From NCBI GenBank assembly GCA_023228285.1, contig JALOBM010000026.1, forward strand, positions 1 to 27,306: DNA of 27,306 nt. The letters are read 5' to 3'. The position numbers and the translations under genes were made by a program. A model generated the notes under the pieces. That model was given only the letters and a program-made list of their open reading frames with translations, did not search any database and was not told the origin of the DNA. This document shows, one piece after another, positions 7,870 through 16,657 of the stretch. Origin of the DNA: Candidatus Cloacimonadota bacterium (GTDB taxonomy: Bacteria > Cloacimonadota > Cloacimonadia > Cloacimonadales > Cloacimonadaceae). Each line of letters begins with the position of its first letter. The stretch's first letter is position 1.

Positions 7870-9221
7870 TGGTAGATATTAACGAATTGACTCCTTCGCG
7901 GATTGTGGAGGAGCTGGATAAGTACATCATCAGCCAATCTGCAGCCAAGCGCAGTGTGGCAATTGCCCTTCGTAACCGCTGGCGCCGTCAGCGTGTGCAG
8001 GGGGATTTAAGGCGCGAGATAATGCCAAACAACATCATCATGATCGGGCCTACTGGAGTGGGGAAGACCGAGATCGCCCGCCGTATTGCCAGATTGGTGG
8101 ATGCACCGTTTATCAAGGTGGAAGCATCAAAGTTCACTGAGGTGGGCTATGTGGGGCGTGATGTGGAATCCATGATCAGGGAATTGATGAATTACGCGGT
8201 TACTCAGACCCGTGCCCGGATGGTGGCAGAGGTGCGTGACGATGCTACGAAGCTGGCTATTGAGAAGGTTTTGGACGTTCTCTTGCCGCTCAAGCGCAGA
8301 AAAGGGGATAGTGAGGATCCGGATTTCGTAGAACGGCAGAAACGCAGTAGGGACAAAATGAGAACAAAGCTGCTATCCGGAAAGCTGGATGACAAAGAGA
8401 TTGAGATCGAATTCAGCGAGGATAACCTACCCAATTTTGAGATTATGAGCAATTTCGGTTTGGAAACTCTGGATTTGGATTTTAGCGATATGCTCTCAAA
8501 CATTTTGCCCAGTAGAGGAGGAAAGAAGCATAAGACTACGGTCTCGAACGCTTTGAAGACCTTTACAGAACAGGAAGTGGCACATTTGGTGCCCAAAGAC
8601 AAGGTTGCGGAATGCGCCAAGAAGGCAGTGGAAGAAAACGGCATCGTCTTCATCGATGAGATCGACAAAATCGCCAATACTGATAAACACGGCGGCATAG
8701 ATGTTAGCCGCAGCGGAGTACAGCGGGACTTGTTGCCCATCGTGGAGGGAAGCAGTGTGCCCACAAAATACGGGCCAATAGATACCTCCCACATCCTGTT
8801 CATCGCAGCGGGTGCTTTTTCTCAAGCGAAACCCAGTGACTTGATTCCAGAGCTTCAGGGTCGCTTTCCCATCAGAGTGGAATTGAGCAGCCTTACGGAA
8901 CAGGATTTTGTGTGCATTCTGGAAGAACCTGAGAATGCTTTGACCAAGCAATATCGAGAGCTTTTTGCCACCGAAGGCGTGGAACTGAGCTTTAGCAGTA
9001 ATGCTATCAAAACTATTGCGCATTATGCGGCAGCGGCTAATGAGAAGATGGAAGACATCGGAGCGCGTCGCCTGCATACTATTTTGAATACTTTATTAGA
9101 CGATTTTCTCTTTCAAATGCCGGATCCCAAGCTAAAGAAGGTAAACATCAGCCAAAAGATGGTGAATGCCAGATTGAGTCCGGTGATAGAGAGCGAGGAT
9201 CTCTCCCGTTTCATCCTCTGA
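7869..9221 (+). CDS. hslU: HslU ATPase subunit of the HslUV protease
   Basis: This AAA+ unfoldase feeds substrates into HslV. The 450-aa length is typical. Walker A is GPTGVGKT (60-67), followed by the pore-loop motif GYVGRD; Walker B is FIDEID with Asp263 and Glu264. The I-domain insertion (about 110-230) is charged and variable as usual. The C-terminus EDLSRFIL is the conserved tail that inserts between HslV subunits to activate them, so the pair should be functional. The start is GTG at 7869, sharing its first base with the hslV TAG; CTGGAGG lies about 8 nt upstream. The TGA overlaps the next ATG. Confidence 0.96.
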   Translation: MVDINELTPSRIVEELDKYIISQSAAKRSVAIALRNRWRRQRVQGDLRREIMPNNIIMIGPTGVGKTEIARRIARLVDAPFIKVEASKFTEVGYVGRDVESMIRELMNYAVTQTRARMVAEVRDDATKLAIEKVLDVLLPLKRRKGDSEDPDFVERQKRSRDKMRTKLLSGKLDDKEIEIEFSEDNLPNFEIMSNFGLETLDLDFSDMLSNILPSRGGKKHKTTVSNALKTFTEQEVAHLVPKDKVAECAKKAVEENGIVFIDEIDKIANTDKHGGIDVSRSGVQRDLLPIVEGSSVPTKYGPIDTSHILFIAAGAFSQAKPSDLIPELQGRFPIRVELSSLTEQDFVCILEEPENALTKQYRELFATEGVELSFSSNAIKTIAHYAAAANEKMEDIGARRLHTILNTLLDDFLFQMPDPKLKKVNISQKMVNARLSPVIESEDLSRFIL

Positions 9222-10519
9222 TGTTTAGCTTCATAAAACGAACCTTTATCTCCTTGAGTATCCGCAATTACCGGATCTTTTTCAGTGGTCAGGTAGTGTC
9301 ACTGATCGGTACCTGGATCCAGCGAACCACCATGGGATGGTTTGTGTATCGCCTCACCAATTCTGCCTTGCTTTTGGGAGTAGTGACCTTCCTTTCCATG
9401 ATCCCATCGGTGTTTATCTCTCCTTTTGTGGGGGCCTGGGTAGATCGTCTGAACAGACATAAGATGGTGATTGGTACTCAAATAGCCTTTTGTGTACAAA
9501 GCAGCTTGCTGGCAATTCTGGTTCTCACTGGTGTAATCAACGAATATGTGCAGTATCCCATACTACTCCTTGCCTTGTTTCAGGGCATGATCGAAGCGGT
9601 TGATTCACCCATGCGGCAAAACCTGCTAATAGATCTGGTGGGGGACAAAAAGCTTTTGCCCAATGCGATCGCTACTAACAGCGCTATGTTCAACGGAGCT
9701 CGCCTGATCGGCCCGGCAGTGGGTGGTTTGCTGATAGTGCTCTTTAGCGAAGGAGTATGTTTTGCCATCAATGCTGCCAGCTATATACCCGTGATAGTAT
9801 CCTTGTTTTTTATACACATTGAGTATCCCAAGCTAAAACCCAGAACAGAATCCACTTTAAGAAAGATTGCCGAGGGCTGGAAGTATGCATATCAGAGTTT
9901 TCCTATACGCTATCTGATCATGAACCTGGCGATCTACACGCTGTTTGGTTTTAGTTATTCCACATTACTACCGGTATTTGCCAGGGACATCCTGCATGGA
10001 AATAGCGGAACTCAGGGCTTGTTGATGTCCACTGCCGGCATTGGGGCACTAACCGGTGCTTTTGTCCTGGCATCAAGGAGCAACATCAAAGGTATGCAAA
10101 TGCGCTTGATTGTAGTCGGCTTGGTGGCAAGCTCTGCGCTCATCCTGTTTTCACACAGCACATTTCTGTATCTCAGCATGCTGATGATGCTGTTTATCGG
10201 TTTTGGCATGATGAACATCACCGCAACCACAAATACCCTGCTGCAGACAATGGTTTCGGATGAGATGAGAGGCAGAGTGTTAAGCACTTATACCATGACT
10301 TTTCAAAGCATGTCCCCCTTTGGCGGTTTATTGGTGGGATGGCTAACTAGCAAATACGGTCCCCAGACATCCATGCTGTTATGTGCTCTGGTATGCTTTA
10401 TCTGGAGTCTGAATAGTCTGCGCAATCTTCCCCGCTTCAGCAAGGATATGCTGAAGATGCTGGTGGCAAATTCCAATTCCTCGGTATATCGGACTCCCAG
10501 ATTGAGGCTGAACAAATGA
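9221..10519 (+). CDS. MFS transporter (EntS/MFS_3-like exporter)
   Basis: This 432-aa polytopic inner-membrane protein has about 11-12 hydrophobic helices. The N-terminus (LSIRNYRIFFSGQVVSLIGT) and the loop GAWVDRLNRHKMVIGTQ, matching the MFS loop-2/3 signature G-x-x-x-D-R-x-x-R-R/K, are characteristic of the family containing EntS-like exporters. DSPMRQNLLIDLV and NGARLIGPAVGGLLI are further conserved segments of this subgroup. It is probably a proton-driven exporter of a small molecule; the substrate cannot be inferred. Translational coupling to hslU through TGATG, and to the next gene through ATGA, places it inside the operon with no obvious functional link to proteolysis. Confidence 0.88.
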   Translation: MFSFIKRTFISLSIRNYRIFFSGQVVSLIGTWIQRTTMGWFVYRLTNSALLLGVVTFLSMIPSVFISPFVGAWVDRLNRHKMVIGTQIAFCVQSSLLAILVLTGVINEYVQYPILLLALFQGMIEAVDSPMRQNLLIDLVGDKKLLPNAIATNSAMFNGARLIGPAVGGLLIVLFSEGVCFAINAASYIPVIVSLFFIHIEYPKLKPRTESTLRKIAEGWKYAYQSFPIRYLIMNLAIYTLFGFSYSTLLPVFARDILHGNSGTQGLLMSTAGIGALTGAFVLASRSNIKGMQMRLIVVGLVASSALILFSHSTFLYLSMLMMLFIGFGMMNITATTNTLLQTMVSDEMRGRVLSTYTMTFQSMSPFGGLLVGWLTSKYGPQTSMLLCALVCFIWSLNSLRNLPRFSKDMLKMLVANSNSSVYRTPRLRLNK

Positions 10520-11208
10520 AAAAGATCTTCTGGCATCTGGGAGGTAAAGAACCTGATTATCGCGGTCTGATGAAGCAGCAGCAGGATTTGGAGCTGGAAG
10601 GCAACATCATCCCTGTGCATAGGTTGGTGATATGTGAGCAGACTCACTCCAACCTCGTGCATATCTGTAGGGAAGAAGATAGCGGGGCAGGCTTGGGCAA
10701 CCATCCCCAGATCCCGGTAGCAGATGCTTTGGTAACGAATATTCCGGGACAATACTTGCTCATCCGGACTGCGGACTGTTTCCCCATATTGCTGTATGAC
10801 GAGCAACAACAGGTGGTTGCCGCCGTCCACAGTGGTCGTGAAGGCAGCAGACAAAACATTGTGGGGGAAACTGTTAATATCATGACAGAGCACTTTTCCT
10901 GTGATCCTGCCAATATCGTGGCTCATGTAGGAGCCGGTATCTGCGACGAGCATTATGAGGTAAGTGAAGCCTTGTGGCATCACTTCAACCACAGCCTGAG
11001 CCGGATGCAACTAATACCTGATACAAAGCATGTTCGCCATTTGAACCTGCGTGCTGCCATCTTTCAGCAGTTACTGAGGGCAGGCCTGAGATACATCAAC
11101 ATCGAAAACCATCATGATTGTACATTTGAGAACCTCGCTTATTTCTCCTACCGTAGAGATAAGGGAAACAACCGCCAAATCAACATAATCGGGATCTGCA
11201 ATGAATAA
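10516..11208 (+). CDS. pgeF: YfiH/PgeF-family polyphenol oxidase (laccase-domain) protein
   Basis: This family (DUF152, Cu-oxidase_4) includes E. coli YfiH/PgeF, linked to peptidoglycan precursor editing, and purine nucleoside phosphorylase-like LACC1 enzymes. The metal-binding triad is visible: His44 (EQTHS), Cys88 (RTADCFPIL) and His105 (AAVHSG), with the 17-residue Cys-His spacing of YfiH. The C-terminus keeps FSYRRDKGNNRQINIIGI. Unusual points: the normally invariant HAGWRG loop reads HSGREG, and the common GPxIGxxxYEV motif is GAGICDEHYEV. At 230 aa it is of normal length. The start overlaps the MFS stop by 4 bp. The gene symbol is by family only. Confidence 0.85.
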   Translation: MKKIFWHLGGKEPDYRGLMKQQQDLELEGNIIPVHRLVICEQTHSNLVHICREEDSGAGLGNHPQIPVADALVTNIPGQYLLIRTADCFPILLYDEQQQVVAAVHSGREGSRQNIVGETVNIMTEHFSCDPANIVAHVGAGICDEHYEVSEALWHHFNHSLSRMQLIPDTKHVRHLNLRAAIFQQLLRAGLRYINIENHHDCTFENLAYFSYRRDKGNNRQINIIGICNE

Positions 11209-12484
11209 GATACTAACCGGTAAAAGCGGAAACGTAATCCTGGAACTAAGGCAAGACAGCTCTTCTGCTTGGCTAACGATCAAGCGCAGTGGCCGTCTGG
11301 TAGATGAAAAGGAAATCTTGGACCTCATCGATGAAGCCGGCATCAAATCCGGTTTTGAAGAAGCTATGCAACTAATCCGGGAACACGGTATCGAAAAAGA
11401 ATATGATAAACCTTTCCCTGTTGCCATATGTATGAAAGGCCCCGGCAAAGAAGCCGCACTGAACTATCACTTCGATCCGGAAGCAATCCCAAGAGATCTG
11501 AAGTCTTTGAATTTCAAAGAACTGGGACGCATTACTTATGTGAAAGAAGGAGATGTGGTAGCCAGTTTTTCAGACAACCTTTTTGAGCGGGATGGCAGCA
11601 TTTATGATATCTTTGGCGAGCTGATCACGCCGCCGGTGGTAGATGAAGACTCAGCCATGCAGCAGGCAGGTGATTGGGTACGCTATGAAGCCCGGGATTT
11701 TGTAGCTGAGACTACCGGTTACCCATATCTGGACACTGAAGGCAAGATCTGTATATTAACGGAGTTGAAGCTAAATGCAGAGGATATTCCTACCGATGTC
11801 TTTATCCGCAGTCCGCTGAAGCTGGAGATTGAAGGGGATCTGAACAATGTGCAGATTGCTGGGGCGAAGTCTATTACCGTGCATGGCAACCTGGAAGATT
11901 GCAGTATCTATACCGAAGGCGATCTGATTGTAAGGGGTGACATCATATCCTGTAACAATCCGGGTATTCAAGTACTTGGATCACTGAAAGTAAGCGGCAT
12001 CAGGCAATCGCGGGTACATGTGAAAGAGAGTATAGATTTTGATGAGTATATAGAACACTCTACAGTAGCTTGTGATGGCGACATCACAGGCTCGTATGAG
12101 GAAAGCCGGATCAGTGGAGGACTCACCCAATCCGGAGCTAGCATCTCCATCGGAACAGCCGGCTCCTATGAGGGTGAGGAAACCGAGATAGAAATAGCCA
12201 TTAGTCCTTTCTACAGGGCTTTACTGATGCAGATGACAAAAGAAGCGGTTCGCTTGCGTGAGGAAGGTGATGACAGAGCGTTGGACGAGCTGCATGAACG
12301 CATCCGCCGTTGTGAAAATGAACTGGACAAGCAGCTAAACTTGTTTCTAAAGCGTCCCGCTGATCAAAAGAAGAGCCTGCGTGTGGAAGGATATGTCCAT
12401 GCCAAGACGCTGTTTCGGGTACTCAAGCATTCCTACCAGATCAAATCCCGTCAGACCGGGATCAGCCTTGTAGAAAAAGAATAG
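11201..12484 (+). CDS. FapA-family (DUF342) protein
   Basis: The 427-aa protein has the layout of the FapA/DUF342 family: an N-terminal mixed domain (to about residue 175, including the LDEAGIKSGF-like segment as DLIDEAGIKSGFEEAM), then a right-handed beta-helix of short repeated strands (LKLEIEGDLNNVQIAGAKSI, HGNLEDCSIYTEGDLIVRGD, and on to about residue 320), then an alpha-helical, probably coiled-coil tail rich in Glu, Arg and Leu. Members have been associated with polymer or signal sensing and with cell-surface regulation, but their biochemical role is unsettled. No signal peptide or membrane segment is seen. The start overlaps pgeF by 8 bp; the stop at 12484 directly abuts the tricorn gene. 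Confidence 0.85.
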   Translation: MNKILTGKSGNVILELRQDSSSAWLTIKRSGRLVDEKEILDLIDEAGIKSGFEEAMQLIREHGIEKEYDKPFPVAICMKGPGKEAALNYHFDPEAIPRDLKSLNFKELGRITYVKEGDVVASFSDNLFERDGSIYDIFGELITPPVVDEDSAMQQAGDWVRYEARDFVAETTGYPYLDTEGKICILTELKLNAEDIPTDVFIRSPLKLEIEGDLNNVQIAGAKSITVHGNLEDCSIYTEGDLIVRGDIISCNNPGIQVLGSLKVSGIRQSRVHVKESIDFDEYIEHSTVACDGDITGSYEESRISGGLTQSGASISIGTAGSYEGEETEIEIAISPFYRALLMQMTKEAVRLREEGDDRALDELHERIRRCENELDKQLNLFLKRPADQKKSLRVEGYVHAKTLFRVLKHSYQIKSRQTGISLVEKE

Positions 12485-12496
12485 ATGGAGATTATT

Positions 12497-15400
12497 ATGA
12501 GATTCAGAGTGTATCTGGTGCTGCTGGCTGTAGTGTGGGTTTGTGTCCCGCTGTTTGCGCAGGAGCCTGGTTTTACAAAAGACCCTGCCATCTCCCCTGA
12601 TGGAACCGAGGTATGCTTCGTATATGATAACGATCTATGGAAAGTTCCCTTTAAAGGCGGAGTAGCCAGCCGCTTAACCGATACATCAGCTTCTGAATGG
12701 GGGCCTGTATGGTCTCCGGACGGGCAATGGATAGCTTTCAAAAGCAACCGTGAGGGCAGAACCTATTCTTACATTATGCCTGCTGGTGGAGGTGATGCCC
12801 GTGTAATTATCCGCGAAACCTACTCTGTAGTGGATTGGTTCAATGATGGAGAACACCTCCTGGCTATCGGTTACGGATTTGAACACGGTAGCTCCTTTTA
12901 CAAATTGCCCATAAACGGAGAACGGCCGGTTCTTCTGGGTGAGATTGGGGATTATTGGGCAAGCTTGTCTCCAGATAATAGCAAGATCATTTTCAGCCGT
13001 TACGGAGATGCACACAGAGAATCTTACCGGGGATCCCTAAATGGAGACCTGCATCTCTACGACATAGAAAGCAAGAGTTATAGCCGTCTTACAAGTACAG
13101 AGATTACTGAGCGCTATCCCGTGTTTTCGCATTTTTCCAATTCTGTGTTTTACGCTATGTCCGATGGAGACAACTACCAGCTGGTGAGAGTGGATGACAT
13201 GGATTTTGAGCGAATTTTTGCCTCCAGTGATCTGCCCCGCTTCAGCGTACGTGACATCAGTATAGCCCGAAACAACGACCGTATTGTATTTGAACATTTC
13301 AATGAAATCTATAAGTACGATCCCACCAAAATCTCCAAAGACAGAGTGGAAAAGCTGGAGATAAACCTTGCTGTGGATAAATGGGAAGATTCAATCCAGG
13401 AACACAGCATGAAGGATGAGATCAGCGACTATTCAGTATCTCCCGGAGGGAACTTAATATCCTTCAATTATAAATACGACAACTTTGTGGTACCGGCTAA
13501 AGGCGGAGAACCCAAGGCCATCACCCGCGATCACTCCGGATGGGCACAAACTGAGTTTCTGGACGATAGAAACCTGATCCTCTTCAAGCTGCATAAGGGC
13601 AGAACCAGCCTCTTTCGGGGCAAGATTGATCATGAAATCAGCCTGGAACCGGTGCAGTGGTTTGGTGCAGACAGCCTCAGCGTGAGAGATATCAACCGCG
13701 ACGAATTTGGCCGTTGGCAGATACGCTATATGGATCATAGAAACTCCGGCAGAGTGGCTTTGGCAGATAGTCTGTTTCAAACCATCAAAGCAATGGACAT
13801 CCCTGAACTGGTAATTTCGAATGTGAGTATAAACCAGAGTGGAAGCCATGCCGCGTATGTAACCATAGACGACAAGCATTTCATACGCGGGCTGTATATA
13901 TACGACTTTGCTGCAGATAGCCATCGCAAAGTGCTTTCGGATCAATACAACATTTCCAATATCCATTGGATGAAAGACCAGCGCTCTCTCATTTTTACAC
14001 GAAATCGCAATCTATACCGATTGGATCTGCTACCCAGAGATGAATTTGAGTTTGATGTGGATCCCTGGGATGAGATTCTGAATCCAAAGCCCGCAGCAGA
14101 CACCAGCAGCGTGAAAGACGAAACTGAGGACAAGGAAACAGAGGACTACAGTGTGGATGAAGACGGTTTGTATGTGATGGAGATCAAAGTTCATCCGGAG
14201 GTTACGCATCCGGTGGAGATAGAGTGGGAGGGTATTGATAAACGCCTCCATCTTCTTTATGAAGGACAGTCGTCAAACCTGTATCCCATCAAGGTTATCA
14301 GCGATTCAACCTTTCTCTTTGTGGAGCAATCCTGGTTCGGTAATAATAAAGCCGGTTTGTACAAAGGTGATATCTACGGGAAAAACAAGAAGGAAGAAGC
14401 TGTATTCACTGCTGAAAGCGATAACTTCAAGCTCTATGGCGATAATCTTTATTATCTGGAGAAAGGCGCTTTGCGATCCTACTCTCTGAGTGATAAGAAG
14501 CGCAAGGAAATACCTGTAGCACTGGATTATTCTTACGACGAAAAGAAGATGAATCAAAAGGTATTTGAACAGGTATGGGGCAGTTTTGCTGAAAACTTCT
14601 ATGATCCGGATATGCATGGATTGAACTGGAATGAACTCTATGAAGAATACCTTCCTTATACTGATAAAGCTATGGATATCTCCGAGATTGCTGCCGTGAT
14701 AGACGAAATGGTGGGCGATCTCAACGCCTCTCACACAGGTTTTGATCCCCGTGAAGATGAAGAAAGCACTTATAAACCCATTGCGTATCTGGGAATGGAG
14801 CTGGATTATTCGGAAACCCTTCCAGAAGGCATCCGTATCAGCAAAGTGTATCCCAATACACGCATATCAGCGTTCTACAAAGTAATAGAAGGTGATCTGT
14901 TGACGCATTTGGATGGCGTTAAGATCAAATCCACTACTCCTATAGACTCCATTCTGGTAGGCAAAGTGGGCAAGACCATCCACTTTACCATTCTCGGCAA
15001 GGACAGGGAAATCTCCGGGGTGTTAAACGGATTGGATGGTAGAGCGGCACGTAAGCTGTACTATGACTACAAAACGATGCGCAGCCGTAAAATGGTAGAA
15101 ACTGCCACGAACAGCAGAGTGGGGTATATCCACGTTCCTGCTATGGGTGAGGAAAATTATGAGGATTTCACCCGGGATTACTATCGTGACAATCACGATA
15201 AAGAGGCAATAATATTGGACTTCCGCGGCAACGTAGGAGGCAGAGTTCACGACAAAATAATATCCCTCCTTTCCAAGAAGCAATACGCATATTCCACTCG
15301 AAGATCATACGGAAACCTGCCCAGAGTAGAGCCAAGCAACGGCATTTATGTACCAAGCATCGTACTGGTGGACGAGCATAGTTTTTCCGATGGCGAGATC

Positions 15401-15673
15401 TTTCCCATCATCTATAAAGAACTAAAACTAGGTAAAGTAATAGGTTTCCCATCCAGCGGAGCTGTGATCGGTACATGGGAGATGCAGCTTTTGGATGGTT
15501 CCACAATGCGCATGCCTGGTACGGGATGGTATAAGGTGGACGGAACCAATATGGAGGGAACCGGAGCCATACCGGACATCATCGTGGAACATAGTTTGAA
15601 CGATATCCGCGACCACAACGATAAACAGCTTCAACGAGCTATAGAAGAGATTTTGCAAGAACTGAACCAATGA
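12497..15673 (+). CDS. Secreted tricorn-type protease (S41)
   Basis: This is a 1058-aa homologue of archaeal tricorn protease, here with a signal peptide (MRFRVYLVLLAVVWVCVPLF, cleavage near AQ), so it probably acts in the periplasm. ATG 12497 is preferred over 12485 because GGAG lies 6 nt upstream. Residues about 25-330 and 330-640 form WD40-like PD blades (ISPDG, WSPDGQWIAF, LSPDNSKIIF), then a C1 domain, a PDZ domain (about 755-840) and a C2 hydrolase domain. The catalytic residues are all identifiable: Ser745-His746 (NASHTG), Ser964-Asp965 (DEHSFSDGE) and Glu1020 (NMEGTG). The numbering nearly equals that of Thermoplasma tricorn. It probably degrades peptides released from larger proteins. 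An acidic insert (about 535-550) breaks the second propeller. Confidence 0.93.
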   Translation: MRFRVYLVLLAVVWVCVPLFAQEPGFTKDPAISPDGTEVCFVYDNDLWKVPFKGGVASRLTDTSASEWGPVWSPDGQWIAFKSNREGRTYSYIMPAGGGDARVIIRETYSVVDWFNDGEHLLAIGYGFEHGSSFYKLPINGERPVLLGEIGDYWASLSPDNSKIIFSRYGDAHRESYRGSLNGDLHLYDIESKSYSRLTSTEITERYPVFSHFSNSVFYAMSDGDNYQLVRVDDMDFERIFASSDLPRFSVRDISIARNNDRIVFEHFNEIYKYDPTKISKDRVEKLEINLAVDKWEDSIQEHSMKDEISDYSVSPGGNLISFNYKYDNFVVPAKGGEPKAITRDHSGWAQTEFLDDRNLILFKLHKGRTSLFRGKIDHEISLEPVQWFGADSLSVRDINRDEFGRWQIRYMDHRNSGRVALADSLFQTIKAMDIPELVISNVSINQSGSHAAYVTIDDKHFIRGLYIYDFAADSHRKVLSDQYNISNIHWMKDQRSLIFTRNRNLYRLDLLPRDEFEFDVDPWDEILNPKPAADTSSVKDETEDKETEDYSVDEDGLYVMEIKVHPEVTHPVEIEWEGIDKRLHLLYEGQSSNLYPIKVISDSTFLFVEQSWFGNNKAGLYKGDIYGKNKKEEAVFTAESDNFKLYGDNLYYLEKGALRSYSLSDKKRKEIPVALDYSYDEKKMNQKVFEQVWGSFAENFYDPDMHGLNWNELYEEYLPYTDKAMDISEIAAVIDEMVGDLNASHTGFDPREDEESTYKPIAYLGMELDYSETLPEGIRISKVYPNTRISAFYKVIEGDLLTHLDGVKIKSTTPIDSILVGKVGKTIHFTILGKDREISGVLNGLDGRAARKLYYDYKTMRSRKMVETATNSRVGYIHVPAMGEENYEDFTRDYYRDNHDKEAIILDFRGNVGGRVHDKIISLLSKKQYAYSTRRSYGNLPRVEPSNGIYVPSIVLVDEHSFSDGEIFPIIYKELKLGKVIGFPSSGAVIGTWEMQLLDGSTMRMPGTGWYKVDGTNMEGTGAIPDIIVEHSLNDIRDHNDKQLQRAIEEILQELNQ

Positions 15674-16527
15674 ATATAGATCAGATAATCATCCAAGCCC
15701 AGGAATTGGGCAGAAAGAACTGGCTGCATGCCATGCATGTGTTGCAGAGCGCAGTAGATGAACACCCTAATGAACCTCGTTTGCATACCTCCATGGCAGA
15801 GCTGTTTATCTTTCGTATGCAGTACAGCATGGCACTCAAACATTATCTGCGGGCATTATCAATAGAGCCGGATAACCTCCAGATAATTCAAGCCATTGGC
15901 GCTTGTTACATGGCTACCGGTGAATATCGCCTGGCCCTAGTTTACTACAAACGCATTCCCAATCCCAGTGAGGATATCCTCTATAATATCGGCTATGCTC
16001 AGGCTTTGATGGGAAAGAGCCGGGACTGCATCAATACTATGTTGAAACTTAGTAAACGCTTGCCAAACCATCCATATGTGTATTTTGTGATCATCGAACA
16101 ATATATGGAACTGGGTGACACAGATGAAGCTCTACACTACATCCAGATTGCGCAGAAATATGCCGGTGAACACATCCAACTCTATCTGTTTGCGGGGCTA
16201 ATCTACTCCCAAAAAGATATGTGGATGCTATCGTATTATAACTACCGGAAAGCCGCGGAAGCAGGTAAGATAAACAATCCAGAACACATGATGAGCTTTG
16301 CTGCGGCCGCTTTGAAGACTGGTTTGCCTCGGGAATCGATACGAATCTTAAGAGAAAGTGAACGAAAATGGCCCTACCTCAGTGAGATATACGCCAATCT
16401 GGCAAAGACATACATCTACTTGGGAGAGATAGCGGAAGCGGAAAAAGTGTTGGCGAGGGCAAAGAAGAATCTGGCTCACCTAAGCCCGGCTTTGCGGCTG
16501 ATGCAGGAACGATTGAAGGAAACTTGA
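15670..16527 (+). CDS. TPR-repeat protein
   Basis: This 285-aa protein consists largely of tetratricopeptide repeats, for example ALKHYLRALSIEPDNLQIIQ, YRLALVYYKRI, DEALHYIQIAQKYAGE and AEAEKVLARAKKNLAHLSP. TPR arrays are protein-binding scaffolds. No signal peptide is visible, so it is probably cytoplasmic. The ATG overlaps the stop of the tricorn gene by 4 bp, making it the last gene of the plus-strand cluster. Its partner could be any operon product; no specific function can be assigned. No obvious terminator follows. Confidence 0.88.
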   Translation: MNIDQIIIQAQELGRKNWLHAMHVLQSAVDEHPNEPRLHTSMAELFIFRMQYSMALKHYLRALSIEPDNLQIIQAIGACYMATGEYRLALVYYKRIPNPSEDILYNIGYAQALMGKSRDCINTMLKLSKRLPNHPYVYFVIIEQYMELGDTDEALHYIQIAQKYAGEHIQLYLFAGLIYSQKDMWMLSYYNYRKAAEAGKINNPEHMMSFAAAALKTGLPRESIRILRESERKWPYLSEIYANLAKTYIYLGEIAEAEKVLARAKKNLAHLSPALRLMQERLKET

Positions 16528-16580
16528 GTACTGTGATAGGTGCCTCTGATCCAATAGTATTGCATCGCAAATAGAGTAGA

Positions 16581-16642
16581 GTAAGTGCTGATCTGGATAT
16601 AGTATCTACACCGGGTTTCCTTACTAATTCATAGAGCAGATA
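16581..16642. repeat. Partial copy of uridine kinase 3' end
   Basis: The first 18 bp (GTAAGTGCTGATCTGGAT, one mismatch) and the last 20 bp (ACTAATTCATAGAGCAGATA, perfect) match 17486-17548 in the same orientation. The middle of about 24 bp is diverged. In the uridine kinase gene the last block encodes the minus-strand peptide YLLYELV. The two copies bracket the decayed secreted-protein gene. Confidence 0.8.
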
Positions 16643-16657
16643 ATAGATAAAGTAAAC

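Noticed and set aside
8204..8803. 199-codon minus-strand frame inside hslU
   Set aside because: Antisense shadow of a highly conserved gene; the product is Ser-rich and of low complexity.
10303..11010. 235-codon minus-strand frame across the MFS and pgeF genes
   Set aside because: Overlaps two well-supported genes on the other strand and shows no recognisable domain.
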